Positions 13,857 to 17,214 of a DNA stretch of 17,214 nt are shown here, one piece after another. How positions within the stretch are numbered: the stretch's first letter is position 1; each line of letters begins with the position of its first letter. The translations under genes were made by a program, and so were the position numbers. Origin of the DNA: Nitrospirota bacterium (GTDB taxonomy: Bacteria > Nitrospirota > Nitrospiria > Nitrospirales > Nitrospiraceae); assembly GCA_016201805.1 (NCBI GenBank), contig JACQCB010000182.1:1-17214 (forward strand), in the 5' to 3' direction. The notes beneath the pieces were generated by a model. It ran no database searches. It saw nothing but the letters and a program-made list of their open reading frames with translations, and was not told the DNA's origin.

Positions 13857-15356
13857 TCAGTCCTTTGTCTTTCGCCTAATCGTATCGCCCTTCGTGAGGC
13901 GTGAGGGGTGAGGCGCGAGGGGTTGGGGCTTCACCTTACGTTTCACGCCCGACGTCTCACGGTCTTTTCCGGCTTGCATGGCCCGCTGACGGGCCGCCCA
14001 TCCTGGACGGTTCACCTGTGCGGCGCGCGCAACCGCCAGCGCATCCGCCGGCACGTCGTCTGTAATCGTGGAGCCCGCTCCCACCACCGCGCCCCGCCCC
14101 ACCGTCACCGGCGCGACGAATTGGGTGTCGCTGCCGATAAACACGCCGTCCTCGATCACGGTCTCGTGCTTGCGAACCCCGTCGTAGTTGCAGGTGATCG
14201 TGCCGGCCCCGATGTTGACTGCCTTGCCGACTGTGGCGTCCCCCAGGTAGCTGAGGTGATTGGCCTTGGACCCCTCGCCCAATTCCAGGCTGTCGGCAAT
14301 CCGGCTGTGAGACCGGACGATGCAATCTTCGCCGATGCTCGTCTTCCCCTCCAGCGTCACCTGGGGATACAACACCGTGTCCCGCCCGATCTGCACGTCG
14401 GCATCGATCCAGGTCGTGCCCGGATCGTGCAGCGTGACGCCCGCTTCCATCCAGTACAGGCAGCGCTGCCGCCGCACGACCGTTTCGGCTGCCGCCAGTT
14501 GCTGCCGCGTGTTGATTCCCAGACACTCCTCGGCGTCCGGCGCAACCATGGCCGAGACCGTGAGCCCCCGTTCGACCGCCAAGCCGACGATGTCGGTCAA
14601 GTAATATTCCTTCTGCGCGTTCTGTGGTTGCAGCTTGTCCAGCGTTTCGAACAGGAACGGACCGTCCACTACGTAGGTCCCCACGTTGATCTCGCGCAGC
14701 TTCGACTCGGTTGGCGTGGCGTCCCGATCTTCCACGATCCGGCGCACCCGGCCGTTATGGCCTGGCGCCGTAGCACGGACGATGCGCCCATACCCTCGCG
14801 GGTCGTCCAACATCGTCGTCAGGATCGTGACCGTCGCCCGTTCGGTCTCGTGCAGCCGCACCAGAGCCCGCACCGTCGCCTCCGTCAACAGCGGCGTGTC
14901 CCCGTTCAGGATCACGTACGCCGACGCCGGCCCGCCGCGCGCTCGGCTCATTACAAGCCGCGCCTGCATGACCGCATGACCGGTCCCCAGTTGTTCCTTC
15001 TGCTCGGCGATCAGGATCGGCGGCGCTTGAAAACCGCGCGGCTTGACGTAGGCTGTCACGCCCTGTCCGCGAGCCGCTGTTCCACGCATGCCGGCCAGGC
15101 GGGAATGCACCGCATACTGCGCCTCGATGACCGCTTTTACCTGTTCCCCCTGATAGCCCACGACCACCGTCACGCCTTCGCTGGACAGCCGCTCCGCCAA
15201 GTCGACGGTGTAGAGCATCATCGGCCGGCCGGCGACCGGATGCAGCACCTTGGCCAGCTTGGACTTCATCCGCTGGCCAAGCCCTGCCGCCATCACGACC
15301 GCGCCAAGGCCCTTGATCGGAGACTGTGTGATTTGACGATCGGGCAATTGATTCAT
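13857..15356 (-). CDS. glmU: Bifunctional GlmU with insertion and repeat-derived tail
   Basis: A 499-residue GlmU: acetylation of glucosamine-1-P and uridylyl transfer to UDP-GlcNAc, for peptidoglycan and LPS. The N-terminal pyrophosphorylase domain has VVMAAGLGQRMKSKLAKVLH (21-40), EQLGTGHAV (121-129), LNGDTPLL and GTYVVDG. The C-terminal left-handed beta helix has NIGAGTITCNYDG with the catalytic His nearby (RKHETVIEDG) and GAGSTITDDVPADAL. It is longer than the usual ~456 residues for two visible reasons: about 25 extra residues at about 85-113 before the QLGTGHAV loop, and a tail (465-488) encoded by 7-bp repeat array F. The ATG at 15356 is the only good start. DUF502 lies upstream, glmS 7 bases downstream. 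Confidence 0.95.
   Translation of the reverse strand: MNQLPDRQITQSPIKGLGAVVMAAGLGQRMKSKLAKVLHPVAGRPMMLYTVDLAERLSSEGVTVVVGYQGEQVKAVIEAQYAVHSRLAGMRGTAARGQGVTAYVKPRGFQAPPILIAEQKEQLGTGHAVMQARLVMSRARGGPASAYVILNGDTPLLTEATVRALVRLHETERATVTILTTMLDDPRGYGRIVRATAPGHNGRVRRIVEDRDATPTESKLREINVGTYVVDGPFLFETLDKLQPQNAQKEYYLTDIVGLAVERGLTVSAMVAPDAEECLGINTRQQLAAAETVVRRQRCLYWMEAGVTLHDPGTTWIDADVQIGRDTVLYPQVTLEGKTSIGEDCIVRSHSRIADSLELGEGSKANHLSYLGDATVGKAVNIGAGTITCNYDGVRKHETVIEDGVFIGSDTQFVAPVTVGRGAVVGAGSTITDDVPADALAVARAAQVNRPGWAARQRAMQAGKDRETSGVKRKVKPQPLAPHPSRLTKGDTIRRKTKD
13893..13962. repeat. Inverted 7-bp repeat array F inside the glmU 3' end
   Basis: Ten consecutive 7-bp units: CGTGAGG, CGTGAGG, GGTGAGG, CGCGAGG, GGTTGGG, then the inverted set GCTTCAC, CTTACGT, TTCACGC, CCGACGT, CTCACGG. 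The array is translated as GlmU residues 465-488. Because seven is not a multiple of three, the frame shifts through the units, yet no stop codon appears. Confidence 0.88.
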
Positions 15357-15408
15357 TACGAGCCCACCATCAACACATCGACCATCATGCCATCAAGAAA
15401 TTCCGATG

Positions 15409-16074
15409 TCATGCGATGGGCACTTCCATACCGGAGCGTTGTGCCGCCGGCCTCGGCGACGCGGCGTCAACCGCCGGCGGCGAGTAGAGGCCGCCGGAGA
15501 CGATCAACTTCATGGCCTCTTCCACGCTGATCTCCAGAGGCATCACCTCTTTCTCCGGGACGAGCAAAAAATATCCGGAGGTCGGGTTGGGCGACGTGGG
15601 TACGTAGACATTGACCAGCGGGTCGGGAGACAGATCCTGCACTTCCCCTTTCGTCACGCCCGTCACAAAGGCAAAGCAGTAGTGGCCATCCTTCGGAAAC
15701 TGGATCAACACCACCCGATTGTATTTTCCCTTGTCCTTGAACGACAGAATGTCCATCATGGATTTGATCGTCGCGTAGATGCCGCGGACGACCGGCACCC
15801 GATGCAGCCAGTCCTCCCAGAGCTTGACGATCCGGCCGCCGATAAAGTTCGTCGCCAGCAGACCCGTCGTGAAAATCAGCAGGATCAGGGTCAGAATGCC
15901 GAGCCCCGGAACGTAGTAGGCGGGGGTGACAAATTTCGCCAGCACGTCCCCCAAAATCCCATCCACCGTCACGAACAGGGTCTTGAGGATCAGGACCGTT
16001 CCCCAGATCGGGATAATGACGAGCAGCCCCGTCAGAAAGTACCGTTTTAGAGAGGCTTTGAGTGTTTTGACCAT
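15409..16074 (-). CDS. DUF502 membrane protein
   Basis: A 221-residue protein of the DUF502 (COG2928) family, function unknown. Two membrane helices are visible (about 12-34, YFLTGLLVIIPIWGTVLILK; and about 57-79, GILTLILLIFTTGLLATNFI). These precede the family signature RVPVVRGIYATIKSMMDIL, then a soluble domain (VVLIQFPKDGHYCFAFVTGV, NVYVPTSPNPTSGYFLLVPE). The C-terminus after about 195 is Pro/Ala-rich and unlike the family. The ATG at 16074 has a weak GGGA seven bases upstream, and a good promoter ends at about 16096. It is the first gene of the minus-strand run, 52 bases before glmU. Confidence 0.9.
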   Translation of the reverse strand: MVKTLKASLKRYFLTGLLVIIPIWGTVLILKTLFVTVDGILGDVLAKFVTPAYYVPGLGILTLILLIFTTGLLATNFIGGRIVKLWEDWLHRVPVVRGIYATIKSMMDILSFKDKGKYNRVVLIQFPKDGHYCFAFVTGVTKGEVQDLSPDPLVNVYVPTSPNPTSGYFLLVPEKEVMPLEISVEEAMKLIVSGGLYSPPAVDAASPRPAAQRSGMEVPIA

Positions 16075-16095
16075 GACAATCCCAAGAACCGTTTT

Positions 16096-16124
16096 ATAAT
16101 ACAGTCTTTATCAGGGCGTCGCAA
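16096..16124 (-). promoter_or_regulatory. Sigma70-like promoter of the DUF502-glmU-glmS run
   Basis: On the minus strand TTGCGA (16119-16124), a 17-base spacer and TATTAT (16096-16101). The -35 matches the consensus TTGACA at four positions (TTG and the final A) and the -10 matches TATAAT at five. Transcription would start near 16089, about 15 bases before the DUF502 ATG. Confidence 0.65.
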
Positions 16125-16132
16125 GCCTTTTC

Positions 16133-16161
16133 TTGCTATTTTCAATGACTTGGACTAGGAT
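16133..16161 (+). promoter_or_regulatory. Candidate promoter of tmk-holB
   Basis: TTGCTA (16133-16138), a 17-base spacer and TAGGAT (16156-16161) on the plus strand, 36 bases before the tmk ATG. Its -35 box lies nine bases from the -35 box of the divergent DUF502 promoter, so the two compete for the same stretch of DNA. Confidence 0.5.
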
Positions 16162-16196
16162 CGCCCCTCTGGTTAGGCTCGTTTTAAGAGGGATAA

Positions 16197-16889
16197 ATGG
16201 GGCGTCTGACAAGAGACGGACAGAAAGGACGCCGAGGCGTCCTGATCACCTTCGAGGGGGTTGAGGGAAGCGGAAAGTCGACCCAGTGCGCAAGACTCGC
16301 CACGCTCCTTCGGGAAGACGGCTGCCGCGTCGTGGAAACTCGTGAACCAGGCGGCACGCCCCTCGCCGAACGCATTCGCTCCCTCCTGCTCACCGGCCCT
16401 TCGAAACCGTCCTCAGTCTCGGCCGAGCCGATCGATCCGCGCTGCGAAGCGCACCTCGTGCTTGCTTGCCGGAGCCAACACATGGCCCAAGTGATCGAGC
16501 CCGCGCTTAGAGAAGGCGCCGTGGTTTTGTGCGATCGATTTGTAGACTCCACCCTCGCCTACCAGGGCTATGGGCGCGGGCTGGACATCAACACCCTGCT
16601 CAACCTGAACCGCTTTGCCACGCAAGGGCTGGCGCCGGACCTGACGCTGCTCTTCGATCTTCCCGTTGCAACCGGACTCTCACGACGCCGACGAGAGCGC
16701 GGGGTCGCGTTGAACCGGATGGACCGCGAAACTCGACGTTTTCACGAACGCGTCCGAAGAGGCTTTCTCGACCTGGCCGCCCGCCATCCACGCCGGATCA
16801 AAGTGCTTGACGCAAGCCCTCATCAGGACCTCATCGCAGCAACGGTCGCGGGAACCGTCACCCGGTTCCTCAAGAGGCATGACGGATAA
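16197..16889 (+). CDS. tmk: Thymidylate kinase
   Basis: A 230-residue dTMP kinase, making dTDP for DNA synthesis. Visible: P-loop GVEGSGKST (21-29), REPGGT (49-54), CDRFVDSTLAYQGYGRGLD with the catalytic DRF (113-115), and an Arg-rich LID region (SRRRRERGVALNRMDRE). In the helix that binds dTMP the common A-D-R-x-Q-H reads A-C-R-S-Q-H (90-95), so Asp is Cys, while the Arg is kept. There is a short insert (about 68-82). The ATG at 16197 has AGAGGG 5-6 bases upstream, giving a 13-residue extension before homology. Its last codons are part of repeat array G. It is co-directional with holB, a common pair. Confidence 0.95.
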   Translation: MGRLTRDGQKGRRGVLITFEGVEGSGKSTQCARLATLLREDGCRVVETREPGGTPLAERIRSLLLTGPSKPSSVSAEPIDPRCEAHLVLACRSQHMAQVIEPALREGAVVLCDRFVDSTLAYQGYGRGLDINTLLNLNRFATQGLAPDLTLLFDLPVATGLSRRRRERGVALNRMDRETRRFHERVRRGFLDLAARHPRRIKVLDASPHQDLIAATVAGTVTRFLKRHDG

Positions 16890-16966
16890 CGCATGATGAG
16901 TCCCTCTCTCAGCTACGCCCTGTTCGTTACCCATGACGCATCACGCATGACACATCACGCATCAGA
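16878..16966. repeat. 7-bp repeat array G (tmk-holB junction)
   Basis: Five contiguous units CATGACG, CATCACG, CATGACA, CATCACG, CATCAGA (16932-16966) precede the holB start. Before them, CATGACG, GATAACG, CATGATG (16878-16898) cover the last three codons and the stop of tmk. The inverted pairing between the halves is weaker than in other arrays. Confidence 0.82.
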
Positions 16967-16978
16967 GGTTCGGTGACC

Positions 16979-17214
16979 ATGCCCTTCAACGATCTCATCG
17001 GACACGAGAGGCCCAAAGCCATCCTCAAGGCGTCGATCCTGCACGACCGGGTGGCGCACGCGTACCTGTTCCACGGAGAAGACGGGATCGGCAAGCGGTT
17101 GGCCGCCATGCGGTTCGCCCAGGCCGTCAACTGCGATACCGACTACGGACCGGACGGACCCGACGCCTGCGGCACATGCCAGTCGTGCTGCCAGATCGAG
17201 GCTCACACCCATCC
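16979..17214 (+). CDS. holB: DNA polymerase III delta' subunit, N-terminal part (runs off right edge)
   Basis: The first 78 codons of a clamp-loader delta' subunit (AAA+ fold). It starts MPFNDLIGHERPKAILKASI, then AYLFHGEDGIGKRLAAMRFA. The P-loop-like GEDGIGKR (33-40) ends in Arg instead of Ser/Thr, as is usual in delta' proteins that do not hydrolyse ATP. A zinc module follows with C52, C64, C67 and C70. The start ATG at 16979 has AGAGG about ten bases upstream, at the edge of repeat array G. The tmk-holB order is common in bacteria. Confidence 0.93.
   Translation, partial: MPFNDLIGHERPKAILKASILHDRVAHAYLFHGEDGIGKRLAAMRFAQAVNCDTDYGPDGPDACGTCQSCCQIEAHTH

Noticed and set aside
15361..15420. 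A possible eighth heptad array between DUF502 and glmU
   Set aside because: ATC-containing units recur at 7-8 bp spacing with a weak inverted counterpart near the DUF502 stop, but the period is not exact. At most a decayed array.
1..17214. tRNA, rRNA, integrase or transposase genes
   Set aside because: None is visible on either strand, so the eno-associated block has no recognisable mobility gene of its own.

Overview
The window is a GC-rich bacterial chromosome segment, almost entirely core housekeeping genes. Sixteen intact or partial genes, plus two broken ones, lie on the minus strand in one continuous run (16074 down to 1). Two genes (tmk, holB) diverge from them on the plus strand. The gene set (glmU-glmS, gatC-panD-gatA, a DUF948/YtxH pair, gatB, eno-ftsB-era, mgtE, recO, glgA) and the style of the intergenic repeats suggest a Nitrospira-like member of Nitrospirota. 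That assignment rests on recalled similarity, not on a search.

Reading with the minus-strand transcript: a good sigma70-type promoter at about 16096-16124 serves a DUF502 membrane protein, then glmU and glmS (UDP-GlcNAc synthesis). Next come gatC, panD, gatA, two small membrane-anchored proteins (DUF948, YtxH) and gatB. GatCAB corrects mischarged Asn/Gln tRNAs, and panD (beta-alanine for coenzyme A) sits inside its gene set. A disturbed segment follows (about 7242-6261) with a duplicated scrap of the eno 5' end, a nonsense-interrupted DUF4258 toxin, an intact YgiT-type antitoxin and short palindromic elements. Then come eno, ftsB, era, mgtE, recO, a DUF971 protein, a lipoprotein and the start of glgA.

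Two layers of unexplained structure stand out. First, seven arrays of degenerate 7-bp units lie in gene-gene junctions (1997-2087, 3534-3617, 11155-11194, 11555-11641, 11946-12017, 13893-13962, 16878-16966). In most of them the units are arranged as two inverted half-arrays around a non-repetitive loop, so a transcript would fold into a long imperfect hairpin. The sequence of the unit differs between arrays while the 7-bp period stays. One array has become the coding sequence of the GlmU C-terminal tail, and others contain or touch the stop codon of the upstream gene. Second, three compact elements with terminal inverted repeats (6272-6464, 7161-7242, 8690-8893) share internal motifs. One of them contains the gatB start codon and ribosome binding site.

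The toxin-antitoxin block lies between the real eno 5' end and a second, diverged copy of the first ~17 eno codons. This suggests an insertion or duplication event at the start of an essential glycolytic gene.
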